Source: Faecalibacterium sp. UBA1360
GTDB taxonomy: Bacteria; Bacillota; Clostridia; Oscillospirales; Ruminococcaceae
Direction: 5' to 3'
Length of the DNA stretch: 64,000 nt
NCBI GenBank assembly: GCA_002306375.1
Contig: DBRU01000032.1
Coordinates: forward strand, 1-64,000
Within the stretch, counting starts at the first letter, position 1; every line of letters starts with the position of its first letter. Under the pieces are notes generated by a model. The model made no database searches and had not been told where the DNA came from. It saw only the letters and a program-made list of their open reading frames with translations. A program made the translations under genes and the position numbers. This document shows, piece by piece, positions 52,037 through 60,207 of the stretch.

Positions 52037-53256
52037 GGGGCGGCGAACTTCTGGACAAGATGGAACTGGTGGAGGCTGCGTATGTAACGGCCGCCGATGC
52101 GGGTGGCAGGTCTTCCGGCAGACGGTGGGTGCGATGGGCCGCACTGGCGGCCTGCGTCGGACTTACCGTCTATGCGGGATACCGACTTTTCCCCGGTCGG
52201 GACGGGGGTGAGTCATCGACGACGTCAGACCTGCCCATGCTCAGCGTGGCACCATCGGCCGGCGGCATGGGGTTTGAGGGCTATATGGCCCATGACGTTT
52301 CGGAACTGGTTAACGCCAATCCGTGGAACGAGGACGTGCAGCTTTCCACTCTTCCAGTATTTTCCAATCCCATTACCTATGACGAAGTCTATCATCTCCC
52401 TTCGGGCGTCGATCTGGAAAAAATGCGGGCGCTGCTTTTGGATGTGGCCGGGCGGCTGGGCCTTGATCCCGACGCCCTGACCGTCACAGATGACGCGCCC
52501 GGCAAAGAAGCCCGGGAACAGATGACGGAAAAGCTGAAGCTGGCCGGCATCGACTCCGTCCCGGACGGGTACTTTGACCCGACCTTGCTGAAAACGCAGG
52601 CGGAGGGCCTGGACATTGAGGTGGACGCGCACCTGTCGGCCAAGATCACCTTCGATCCCGCTGTGATCCTGCCGGAGGAATACACCTTTGCCCATGATGC
52701 CTCCTATGAGGAAATCTGTGCCGTGGCCGACTATCTGAAGAACGAATACGCCAGCCTCATCGGTATGCAGACCTCGCAGGCCGACGTGAGCGGGGGTGAC
52801 TATAACATTTATGGTCAGCAGAGCTATTCGGTGGCGTTTTTCGATGCGGCGGGAGACGAAACCGACCGCATCCTTGCCTACAACTTTGACCGGGTGCGGT
52901 TCGCTTGTGATGACGAAGGCAAACTCTTTGTGGCATGGGTCCAGCAGCCGGATTTGTCCCAAAAGGTGGGGGATTACCCGATCATCACCGCCCAACAGGC
53001 AGCCGAACTGCTGGAAGAAGGCCGATATATCACCACGGTGCCTTACGAAATGCCGGGTATGGAGTATGTCGAAAAGGTGGAACTTGTTTACCGCACAGGC
53101 TCGCAGGAAATGTATTTTATGCCCTATTACCGTTTTTACGTCGAGCTGCCCCAGGAAACAGAGGGCGACATGAACACCTACGGCGCATACTATGTGCCCG
53201 CCGTCTCGCCGGAATATATCTCGGATATGCCTGTCTGGGACGGCCGCTTTAATTGA
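52033..53256 (+). CDS. Sigma-factor-linked membrane protein, putative anti-sigma/sensor
   Basis: The 407-residue product has a short cytoplasmic N-terminus starting MRGGELLDKMELVEAAYV, one membrane helix (about 32-50) and an outside domain of about 350 residues rich in acidic and aromatic residues, with PIITAQQAAELLEEGRYITTVP and a MYFMPYYRFYVELP segment. The short N-terminus could bind the sigma factor. Coupled translation (ATGA overlap) supports a sigma/anti-sigma pair, common in Clostridia. The outside domain matches no family I can name. Confidence 0.7.
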   Translation: MRGGELLDKMELVEAAYVTAADAGGRSSGRRWVRWAALAACVGLTVYAGYRLFPGRDGGESSTTSDLPMLSVAPSAGGMGFEGYMAHDVSELVNANPWNEDVQLSTLPVFSNPITYDEVYHLPSGVDLEKMRALLLDVAGRLGLDPDALTVTDDAPGKEAREQMTEKLKLAGIDSVPDGYFDPTLLKTQAEGLDIEVDAHLSAKITFDPAVILPEEYTFAHDASYEEICAVADYLKNEYASLIGMQTSQADVSGGDYNIYGQQSYSVAFFDAAGDETDRILAYNFDRVRFACDDEGKLFVAWVQQPDLSQKVGDYPIITAQQAAELLEEGRYITTVPYEMPGMEYVEKVELVYRTGSQEMYFMPYYRFYVELPQETEGDMNTYGAYYVPAVSPEYISDMPVWDGRFN

Positions 53257-53283
53257 GCCCGATCAAAGACCTTCATACAAACC

Positions 53284-53320
53284 AAGAGAGGCATGGAATC
53301 TTCCATGCCTCTCTTGCGAT
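53284..53320 (+). terminator. Terminator between the sigma unit and mtaB
   Basis: AAGAGAGGCATGG pairs with CCATGCCTCTCTT around a 6-base loop, then GCGATTTT; on the other strand TTGGTTTG follows. It probably serves both convergent units. Confidence 0.75.
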
Positions 53321-53353
53321 TTTGCGGCCGTTTCCCGCCGGGGAAGGAAGTGG

Positions 53354-54661
53354 TCAGCCTTCACCGGCCAGGGTGGCCTTGGCGCGCTTGCCGTCCCATT
53401 GGCCCAGCACCACGCCGACGATGTCGCCGCTTTTGTGCCCGGGAGCGGTGACCGCCACCGGCAGGTATTGCCGGGTATACCCGGTGAACAGGGTGGCGGA
53501 CAAGGGAGTTTCCAGCAGGACCTCGGCCCGGCGACCGCACATGGCGGCGGCTTCCTCGGCGCGCACTGCCTCCACGGCCCGGGTCATGCGGCGGCTTCGC
53601 TCCTCTTTTTCATGCTCGGGGATCTGGTCCGGGAAGTCGTAGGCCGCGGTGCCCGAACGGCGGGAATAGGGGAACACGTGCACCTTCAAAAATCGCTGGC
53701 TGCACACAAAGGCCATGCTCTGGGCAAAGTCCTCCTCGCTCTCGCCGGGGAACCCCACGATCACGTCGGTGGTCAGGCTCAGGTTTTCGGGGCCGAAAGC
53801 CTTACGCAGCTTGGCAACGATATCGGCATACTGCTCGGTGGTGTAGGGCCGGCGCATGGCCCGCAGGGTCTTGCTGCACCCGCTTTGCAGACTCAGGTGG
53901 AACTGGGGGCACAGCTTGGGCACGGCGGCCAGGCGACGGATGTCCTCATCGGTGAGCATATCCGGGTCCAGGCTGCCCAGGCGGATGCGCTCGATGCCCG
54001 GCACGGCGGCCGCGTGCTCCACCAGCTCGGCCAGGCAGGTGCCCGTGTCGGTGCCGTAGCTGGGCAGGCTGATGGCGGTCAGCACCACTTCCCGGTAGCC
54101 GGATTCGGCCAGCCGGCGCAGCTCGTCCAGGATGCTCTCCTCGGCCCGGCTGCGCACGGGGCCCCGGGCGCGGGGGATCACACAATAGGCGCAGCGGCGG
54201 TTGCAGCCGTCCTCCACCTTGACAAAAGCCCGGGTATGCTCGGCGAAGCGGTCCATGGGCAGTTCTTCGAATTTTTCCCCTTTTTCGTGGGGGCGGATGT
54301 CCACCACCCGCTCGGCGGCGCCCTGCAGCACGCTTTGCACGTGCTGCAAAATGGCGTGCCGGTTGCCTGACCCGGTCACGATGTCCGCCTCGGCAATGGC
54401 GGCGGCTTCCTCGGGGAAAGCCTGGGGGTAACACCCGGTCAGCACAGTGACGGCGCCGGGGTGCTCCCGCTTTTGCCGGCGCAGCCACTTGCGGCTTTTC
54501 TGGTCGCCGAAATTGGTCACCGTGCAGCTGTTGACGATGTAGACGTCGGCGGGTTCGTCGCTGTTCACCACCGTGTACCCGTTGGCGGCAAACAGTTGGG
54601 CCAATGCGCCGGTCTCGTTCTGGTTGACCTTGCACCCCAGGGTGTAAAAGCTGACACGCAT
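53354..54661 (-). CDS. mtaB: tRNA t6A37 methylthiotransferase MtaB
   Basis: This radical-SAM enzyme adds a methylthio group to t6A at position 37 of ANN-decoding tRNAs. The 435-residue product has the N-terminal cluster cysteines C10, C46 and C77, the radical-SAM motif CNRRCAYC (C153, C157, C160) and a degenerate TRAM-like C-terminus. TLGCKVNQNET and DGCNRRCAYCVIPRARG are characteristic of MtaB rather than MiaB. The start is ATG 54661; the upstream frame extension is unsupported. Confidence 0.92.
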   Translation of the reverse strand: MRVSFYTLGCKVNQNETGALAQLFAANGYTVVNSDEPADVYIVNSCTVTNFGDQKSRKWLRRQKREHPGAVTVLTGCYPQAFPEEAAAIAEADIVTGSGNRHAILQHVQSVLQGAAERVVDIRPHEKGEKFEELPMDRFAEHTRAFVKVEDGCNRRCAYCVIPRARGPVRSRAEESILDELRRLAESGYREVVLTAISLPSYGTDTGTCLAELVEHAAAVPGIERIRLGSLDPDMLTDEDIRRLAAVPKLCPQFHLSLQSGCSKTLRAMRRPYTTEQYADIVAKLRKAFGPENLSLTTDVIVGFPGESEEDFAQSMAFVCSQRFLKVHVFPYSRRSGTAAYDFPDQIPEHEKEERSRRMTRAVEAVRAEEAAAMCGRRAEVLLETPLSATLFTGYTRQYLPVAVTAPGHKSGDIVGVVLGQWDGKRAKATLAGEG

Positions 54662-54691
54662 AAATACAGTACCTTTCTGTGGGAAAATGGA

Positions 54692-54718
54692 GGGGCGGCC
54701 GTTGCGCCGCTCTTTTTT
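54692..54718 (+). terminator. Plus-strand terminator-like hairpin in the mtaB leader
   Basis: GGGCGGC pairs with GCCGCTC (one G-U) around a 6-base loop, then TTTTTT. It lies on the plus strand between mtaB and dacF, where no plus-strand gene ends, so its role is unclear. Confidence 0.5.
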
Positions 54719-54728
54719 GTCACAGCCT

Positions 54729-54757
54729 ATTATAACGGACCGGGGCCAAAAGCACAA
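54729..54757 (-). promoter_or_regulatory. mtaB promoter
   Basis: On the minus strand TTGTGC (54752-54757) and TATAAT (54729-54734) are 17 bases apart, about 65 bases before the ATG. Confidence 0.65.
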
Positions 54758-54824
54758 GCGGCCATATTCCGCCGCCCTGGCGCATAGGATGTGGCAAGAG
54801 TTTTACAAAGGGGAGGCATTTTTC

Positions 54825-55985
54825 ATGAACAAACGGGCCGCGGCTTTTCTGCTGTGTCTGGCACTGGCCTTTGCCTGCGCCCCGGCGGCGCTGGCGCAGG
54901 GCATCGTGCCCGCCACCGTCACCGACTTCGACCTGCCCTGTCAGGCCGCTATCCTGATCGACGAGGACACCGGCACGGTGCTGTACGAGAAAAACGCCGA
55001 CGAACAGCGCCCCATTGCCTCCATCACCAAGGTCATGACCCTGCTTTTGACCTTTGAGGCCTTGGAAGCCGGCAAGATCTCTCTGGACGACTTCGTTCCT
55101 GTGTCCGAACACGCCTACGGCATGGGCGGCAGCCAGATCTGGCTGGAACCCGGCGAGCAGATGACGCTGGACGATATGCTCAAGGCTATCTGTATTTCCA
55201 GCGCCAACGACGCCGCCGTGGCCGTGGCCGAGTATGTGGGCGGCAGCGAGGACGCCTTTGTGGCCATGATGAACGAGCGCGCGGCCACGCTGGGCATGAC
55301 CGGCACCCACTTTGAAAACGCCTGCGGCCTTGATGAGGACGGTCATCTTTCCACCGCCCGGGACGTGGCCGCCATGAGCCGGGAAATGCTGCTCAACCAC
55401 ACCGAGGTGGAAGATTACTGCATGATTTGGATGGACAGCCTGCGCGGGGGCGAGACCCAGTTGGTCAACACCAACAAGCTGCTCAAAAGCTATCAGGGCA
55501 TCACCGGCCTCAAGACCGGCACCACCGGCAAGGCGGGGGTGTGTATCAGCGCCAGCGCCCAGCGGGACGGTCTGAGCCTGATCGCGGTGGTACTGGGCTC
55601 TGCGTCCGGCCAGGACCGTTTCGATGCGGCCACCACGCTGCTGGATTACGGGTTTGCCTGCTACGAAAGCGTGGAAGTCCCCCTGCCCGACGGCACCCCT
55701 GACACGCTGCCCGTGAGTCGCGGCGAAGAGGAGACGGTGGAACTTTCCTACACGGCGCCGGGGCGCTACCTGATGGTCAAGGGCGACCAGGCCGAACTGC
55801 GCTGCGAGGTCCAGCTACCCGCCGGCCTCACCGCGCCGGTCGAAGAAGGGCAGAGCGTGGGCACTGTCAAAATTTACAGCGGCGAGGAGGAAGTATCCTC
55901 CACACCGATCCTGGCGGCAGGTAACGTAGCGGCGCGCAGTTTTGGATTCTGCCTTGTTCGCCTTGCCCAGGCGTTGATTTTGTAA
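54825..55985 (+). CDS. D-alanyl-D-alanine carboxypeptidase (PBP5/DacF family)
   Basis: This penicillin-binding protein trims the terminal D-Ala from wall pentapeptides outside the cell. The 386-residue product has a signal peptide ending near AALA (about 24), the serine peptidase triad SITK (S66, K69), SAN (126-128) and KTG (230-232), a beta-rich C-terminal domain and a short amphipathic C-terminal helix for membrane attachment. AAAGGGGAGG precedes ATG 54825. Confidence 0.94.
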   Translation: MNKRAAAFLLCLALAFACAPAALAQGIVPATVTDFDLPCQAAILIDEDTGTVLYEKNADEQRPIASITKVMTLLLTFEALEAGKISLDDFVPVSEHAYGMGGSQIWLEPGEQMTLDDMLKAICISSANDAAVAVAEYVGGSEDAFVAMMNERAATLGMTGTHFENACGLDEDGHLSTARDVAAMSREMLLNHTEVEDYCMIWMDSLRGGETQLVNTNKLLKSYQGITGLKTGTTGKAGVCISASAQRDGLSLIAVVLGSASGQDRFDAATTLLDYGFACYESVEVPLPDGTPDTLPVSRGEEETVELSYTAPGRYLMVKGDQAELRCEVQLPAGLTAPVEEGQSVGTVKIYSGEEEVSSTPILAAGNVAARSFGFCLVRLAQALIL

Positions 55986-56018
55986 GGCGGAAATTTTGTG
56001 CAAAACAGATGAAAAGCC

Positions 56019-56048
56019 CCCGGCGGAATGCTTGACAAGGCCGCCGGG
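56019..56048. promoter_or_regulatory. Inverted repeat around the pgi -35 box
   Basis: CCCGGCGG (56019-56026) and CCGCCGGG (56041-56048) are perfect inverted arms 14 bases apart, and the pgi -35 box lies between them. This fits an operator or a cruciform/hairpin element. On the minus strand the hairpin is followed by GGCTTTTC, so a weak terminator in that direction is an alternative. Confidence 0.6.
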
Positions 56049-56060
56049 AAACGGTATCAT
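56032..56060 (+). promoter_or_regulatory. pgi promoter
   Basis: A perfect TTGACA (56032-56037) and TATCAT (56055-56060) are 17 bases apart, giving a leader of about 25 bases with AAAGGAGG. Confidence 0.85.
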
Positions 56061-56092
56061 GGAATTACTAACAATCAAAGGAGGAGCTAACG

Positions 56093-57427
56093 ATGAGTGT
56101 CAAATACAATGGCAAACATCTGGCAAAATTCATCCGTCCTGAAGAATACGATGCGATCTTTCCGCAGGTCGAGCTCGCCCACCAGCAGTTGGAATCCCGT
56201 TCCGGCGCCGGCAACGATTTTTTGGGCTGGCTCGACCTGCCCGTCAATTATGACAAGGAGGAGTTCGCCCGCATCCAGCAGGCGGCGGCCAAGATCCGCG
56301 CCGACTCCGACGTGCTGCTGGTCGCCGGCATCGGCGGCTCCTACCTGGGCGCCCGCGCGGTGATCGAAGCGGTCAAGGGGCAGTTCCACAACGAGGTCGA
56401 AGACGGCCTGAAGATCTACTTCTGCGGCAACACCATCTCGCCCACTGCCATCAACGACATCATCAGCCTGACCAAGGGCAAGCGGTTCTCCATCAACGTC
56501 ATCTCCAAGTCCGGCACCACCACCGAGACGGCTCTGGCCTTCCGTGTGCTGCGCAAACTGCTGGAGGATGCCGTTGGCCCCGAGGAAGCCAACAAGCGCA
56601 TTTATGCCACCACCGACCGTTCCCGCGGCACCCTCAAACAACTGGCGGATGCTCAGGGCTGGCCCACTTTTGTGGTGCCTGACGACGTGGGCGGCCGGTT
56701 CTCGGTGCTGACCGCCGTGGGTCTGCTGCCCATCGCCTGCGCCGGCATCGACATCGCGGCTCTCATGCAGGGCGCCGCCGACGCGCGGGAAGAGTTCAGC
56801 GTGTGCAGCAAGGACAACGATGCCTACCGCTATGCCATGACCCGCAACATCCTGTACCGCAAGGGCAAGGTGGTGGAGACCCTGACTGCCTTTGAGCCCG
56901 ACTTCACCATGATGAACGAATGGTACAAGCAGCTCTTCGGCGAGAGCGAGGGCAAGGACCAGAAGGGCCTGATGCCCACGTCCTGCATCTTCTCCACCGA
57001 TCTGCACTCCATGGGCCAGTTCCTGCAGGACGGCAGCCGCACGATGTTCGAGACCTATGTGGACATCAAGGCGCCTCGTCAGGATTACTTCATCCCCGCT
57101 CTCGAAGGCAACTTTGACGGCCTGAACTTCCTGGCCGATCAGAACATGTCCATCGTCAATCGCAAAGCCATGGAAGGCACGATCCTTGCCCATAACGACG
57201 GCGGCGTGCCTCTGGGCCTTATCGAGGTGGACTGCCTGGATGCCTACAACGTGGGCAGCCTGATCTATTTCTTCTGGAAAGCCTGTGCGGTGTCCGGGTA
57301 TCTGCTGTCGGTCAATCCCTTTGACCAGCCCGGCGTCGAAAGCTATAAAAAGAATATGTTCGCCCTGTTGGGCAAGCCGGGCTATGAGGCCCAGAAGGCC
57401 GAGCTTGAGGCCAAGCTCAACGGCTGA
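56093..57427 (+). CDS. pgi: Glucose-6-phosphate isomerase
   Basis: It interconverts glucose-6-phosphate and fructose-6-phosphate in glycolysis. The 444-residue product is the shorter form typical of Bacillota (about 450). Family motifs include [45 protein letters not shown] and the C-terminal [16 protein letters not shown]. It has a consensus promoter and is the best-promoted gene of the window by sequence, fitting a glycolytic role. Confidence 0.96.
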   Translation: MSVKYNGKHLAKFIRPEEYDAIFPQVELAHQQLESRSGAGNDFLGWLDLPVNYDKEEFARIQQAAAKIRADSDVLLVAGIGGSYLGARAVIEAVKGQFHNEVEDGLKIYFCGNTISPTAINDIISLTKGKRFSINVISKSGTTTETALAFRVLRKLLEDAVGPEEANKRIYATTDRSRGTLKQLADAQGWPTFVVPDDVGGRFSVLTAVGLLPIACAGIDIAALMQGAADAREEFSVCSKDNDAYRYAMTRNILYRKGKVVETLTAFEPDFTMMNEWYKQLFGESEGKDQKGLMPTSCIFSTDLHSMGQFLQDGSRTMFETYVDIKAPRQDYFIPALEGNFDGLNFLADQNMSIVNRKAMEGTILAHNDGGVPLGLIEVDCLDAYNVGSLIYFFWKACAVSGYLLSVNPFDQPGVESYKKNMFALLGKPGYEAQKAELEAKLNG

Positions 57428-57465
57428 GACCGCACGCTTTTATTAACCTAAGGAGGCACTCTCTT

Positions 57466-57870
57466 ATGATCAAACTCATCGTCGGCGCCAAAGGCTCCGG
57501 TAAGACCAAGACCCTGATCGACATGATCAACCAGGCCACCAAGACCACGGCCGGGAACATCGTGGTCATCGAAAAATCCATGAAGCTGACCACCGAGATC
57601 AACCACAAGGCGCGTCTTTTGGACGTGGATGAATATAAAATCAGCGGTGCAGACATGTTCTACGGCTTTGTCGCGGGTGTGCTCGCCGGCAACTACGACA
57701 TCACCGAGCTGTTCATCGACGGTATCCTGAAGGTCGTGGACCACGACATGGACCAGGCCACCAAGGTTTTGGCCGAGATCGACAAGATCACCGCCAACAA
57801 CGTGGAAGTGGTCGTGACCGTGTCCGCCAACGAGCAGGATCTGCCCGACGGCATCAAAAAGTACCTGTAA
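57466..57870 (+). CDS. Small P-loop protein of unknown function
   Basis: The 134-residue product begins with a Walker A motif (VGAKGSGKTKT, about 6-16), then a helix with IDMINQATKTTAGNIVVIEKS, ELFIDGILKVVDHDM as a possible Walker B strand, and VEVVVTVSANEQDLPDGIKKYL at the end. It resembles a conserved single-domain protein of Clostridia sometimes labelled PilT-like, but there is no pilus gene nearby and the label has no support here. It lies 38 bases after pgi and before a terminator, so it is co-transcribed with pgi. Confidence 0.8.
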   Translation: MIKLIVGAKGSGKTKTLIDMINQATKTTAGNIVVIEKSMKLTTEINHKARLLDVDEYKISGADMFYGFVAGVLAGNYDITELFIDGILKVVDHDMDQATKVLAEIDKITANNVEVVVTVSANEQDLPDGIKKYL

Positions 57871-57903
57871 GGCATCACCGCTTTACACTGCCAAATGTCA
57901 AAA

Positions 57904-57937
57904 CGGGGGCGAGCGTCGGGCTTGCCCCCGTCTTTTG
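57904..57937 (+). terminator. Terminator of the pgi unit
   Basis: ACGGGGGC pairs with GCCCCCGT around a GC-rich loop, then CTTTTG, about 33 bases after the stop. Confidence 0.85.
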
Positions 57938-57990
57938 TGGGCGGGGGAGGACCAAAAAACAATTTCTTGCGTTTTTTGGAATATTTTTGT

Positions 57991-58019
57991 TGACAAGACC
58001 CCCTTCCTTGTGTATACTA
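57991..58019 (+). promoter_or_regulatory. Promoter for the DUF177-rpmF unit
   Basis: A perfect TTGACA (57991-57996) and TATACT (58014-58019) are 17 bases apart. Confidence 0.85.
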
Positions 58020-58044
58020 GTTAAGCGACCTTTTGAGGTGAAGT

Positions 58045-58545
58045 ATGCAATTCGATCTTCGGAACTTTCTGCAAAACGCAAAAACTCCTTATACAGCGCA
58101 TTTTTTGGCCGATCTGGCCGATGCCGACTGGGGCGGTTTTCGCGTGCCTGACCCGTTGGACTGTACCTTTACGGCCGAGCCCACACAGGAAGGCGCTTCG
58201 CTGGCCTTGCATGTGGCGGCCACGGTGCACAGCGAGTGCGCTCGGTGCCTTGCCCCCATCAGCCAGGACTATGACTTCACCCGCGAATATCTGGTGCGGC
58301 TGCGCGATCTTGATGATATCGACTTTGAGCTGCCCCTGAATGAAGAAGGGTCGTTGGACATACGGGAACTCGCATATCAGGAACTGATCTTCGAGGTTCC
58401 CCGGGTGCTGTTGTGCAGCCCCGATTGCCAAGGTCTATGCCCCATCTGCGGCAAAAGAAAAGCGGAAGGCTGTGCCTGCCAAGCGGCGGCCGACGCCGCC
58501 CCTGTGGATGCAAGGCTTAGCATATTAAAACAACTGCTTAGTTGA
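58045..58545 (+). CDS. yceD: DUF177 (YceD) family protein
   Basis: YceD is linked to 23S rRNA accumulation and normally lies directly before rpmF, as here. The 166-residue product has the pattern CARCLAPISQDYDFTREY, FEVPRVLLCSPDCQGLCPICGK near the C-terminus, whose four cysteines may bind zinc. It is co-transcribed with rpmF 24 bases later. Confidence 0.93.
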   Translation: MQFDLRNFLQNAKTPYTAHFLADLADADWGGFRVPDPLDCTFTAEPTQEGASLALHVAATVHSECARCLAPISQDYDFTREYLVRLRDLDDIDFELPLNEEGSLDIRELAYQELIFEVPRVLLCSPDCQGLCPICGKRKAEGCACQAAADAAPVDARLSILKQLLS

Positions 58546-58569
58546 AATTCACCAAGGAGGTGCGATAAA

Positions 58570-58758
58570 ATGGCAGTCCCCAAGAGAAAGCAGTCCAAAG
58601 CCCGCCGCGACAAGCGCCGTTCCAATGTCTGGAAGCTGGAAGCGCCTACGCTGGTGAAATGTCCCCAGTGCGGTGAGCTGAAGGTGCCCCATCAGGTTTG
58701 TGGCAAGTGCGGCTACTACAAGGGCCGTGAGGTCGTCAAGGTCAGCAAAGAGGCCTGA
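58570..58758 (+). CDS. rpmF: 50S ribosomal protein L32
   Basis: L32 is a 62-residue large-subunit protein starting AVPKRKQSKARRDKRRSNVWKLEAPTLVKCPQCGELK, with the zinc-binding pairs CPQC and CGKC. AAGGAGG precedes the ATG. A terminator follows. Confidence 0.97.
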   Translation: MAVPKRKQSKARRDKRRSNVWKLEAPTLVKCPQCGELKVPHQVCGKCGYYKGREVVKVSKEA

Positions 58759-58777
58759 GCGAAATTTCAAAGCAGGG

Positions 58778-58805
58778 GAGGGGGCACAGTGCCCTCTCTT
58801 TTTCT
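58778..58805 (+). terminator. rpmF terminator
   Basis: GAGGGGGC (58778-58785, with a neighbouring G-U) pairs with GCCCTCTC (58791-58798), followed by TTTTTTC. Confidence 0.8.
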
Positions 58806-58871
58806 TTGCCCGTTTTCGTGGTATACTACTACCAAAGCCAGCCGCTTCACCGTCAAGAAAGGGGCGTTTTC

Positions 58872-60203
58872 ATGCCGCTGTACGTACAAAGCGTCGAATC
58901 GGATTCCCCGGCCGCGCGCCTGGGCCTGCAGCCCGGGTGTATGCTTGTGTCCATTGACGGCAACGAACTGTGCGACGCGCTGGACTACCAGTTTTACACG
59001 GCAGCCGCGGCATTTACGCTGACGGTGTGCGAGGCCGGCGTCCACCGCGACATCCCGGTCCAAAAAGGGGAGTACGAGCCCTTCGGCTGCAACTTCAAGA
59101 CCTATCTCGGCGATGAAAAGCACAGCTGTGACAACCACTGTATGTTCTGCTTCATCGACCAGCTGCCGCCGGGGCTGCGTGAGCCCCTGTACTTCAAGGA
59201 TGACGACGAGCGCCTGTCCTTTTTGTACGGCAACTATATCACGATGACCAATCTTTCCGACCGGGAAGTGGAACGCATCATCAAAATGCACATCAGCCCG
59301 ATCTTTATCTCGGTACACACCACGAACCCGGCGCTGCGTGTGCGCATGATGGCCAACAAGCGCGCCGCCGACACTCTGCGGTATCTGGACGCGTTCGCCA
59401 AGGGCGGCATCGAGATGAACTGCCAGCTGGTGCTGTGCCGGGGCATCAACGACGGGGCCGAGCTGCGCCGCACGCTGGACGACCTGCTGGCTCTGGGCGA
59501 CGCCGTGGGTAGCATCGCGGCGGTTCCCGCCGGCGTGACCGCTTACCGGGACAAGCTGTTCAAACTTGCCCCCTACGACGCTGCCACGGCAGCCGAGACG
59601 CTGGACATTTTGGAAGAATACGCCTACCGCTGCCGCGAACAATGCGGCCGCAGCGTGGTCTATCCCAGCGATGAATGGTATCTCACCGCGGGGCGCGACA
59701 TCCCGCCCGCCGAGTTTTACGACGACTTTGCCCAGCTGGAGGACGGCGTGGGCATGTGGCGGCGGTATCACGACACCTTTTTGGAGGAACTGGCCCGTCC
59801 CCGCCGCCTGGTGCTGCCGCGCAACATCGATGTGGTTACCGGCACGCTGGCCGCGCCCCTGATCCGCCGGATGGCCGATGCCGTCACACAGAAATACCCT
59901 GGTGTGCACATTGCGGTCCATGCCGTCGAAAACCGCTTTTTCGGCGGCAATGTCAGCGTGGCCGGCCTCGTGACCGCCACCGACATCATCGACCAGTGCC
60001 GCGGCAAACTGCACGGCAAGGTGCTGGCGGTGCCCGCGGTCATGCTGCAGGATGAGGAGGATCGCTTCCTCGACGACGTCACCCCCGCTGCGCTGGGCGA
60101 AGCCCTGGGCTGCCGGGTGGTGGTCATCCCCACCGACGGCGCCGGCTGCTGCCGCGCCTACCTGGGGGTGCGCATGCTCAAACCCCAACCAAAGGAGGAA
60201 TGA
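58872..60203 (+). CDS. DUF512 protein (PDZ + radical-SAM-like, CxxxCxxC)
   Basis: The 443-residue product has an N-terminal PDZ-like segment (about 5-60), the cysteine motif CDNHCMFC (C86, C90, C93) typical of radical-SAM Fe-S sites and a long barrel-like domain with FLYGNYITMTNL and SVHTTNPALRVRMMANKRA, as in the Fe-S oxidoreductases of the DUF512/NifB-related group found next to der in Clostridia. Its reaction is unknown. ATG 58872 follows AAAGGGG; der starts five bases after its stop. Confidence 0.9.
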   Translation: MPLYVQSVESDSPAARLGLQPGCMLVSIDGNELCDALDYQFYTAAAAFTLTVCEAGVHRDIPVQKGEYEPFGCNFKTYLGDEKHSCDNHCMFCFIDQLPPGLREPLYFKDDDERLSFLYGNYITMTNLSDREVERIIKMHISPIFISVHTTNPALRVRMMANKRAADTLRYLDAFAKGGIEMNCQLVLCRGINDGAELRRTLDDLLALGDAVGSIAAVPAGVTAYRDKLFKLAPYDAATAAETLDILEEYAYRCREQCGRSVVYPSDEWYLTAGRDIPPAEFYDDFAQLEDGVGMWRRYHDTFLEELARPRRLVLPRNIDVVTGTLAAPLIRRMADAVTQKYPGVHIAVHAVENRFFGGNVSVAGLVTATDIIDQCRGKLHGKVLAVPAVMLQDEEDRFLDDVTPAALGEALGCRVVVIPTDGAGCCRAYLGVRMLKPQPKEE

Positions 60204-60207
60204 CCAC

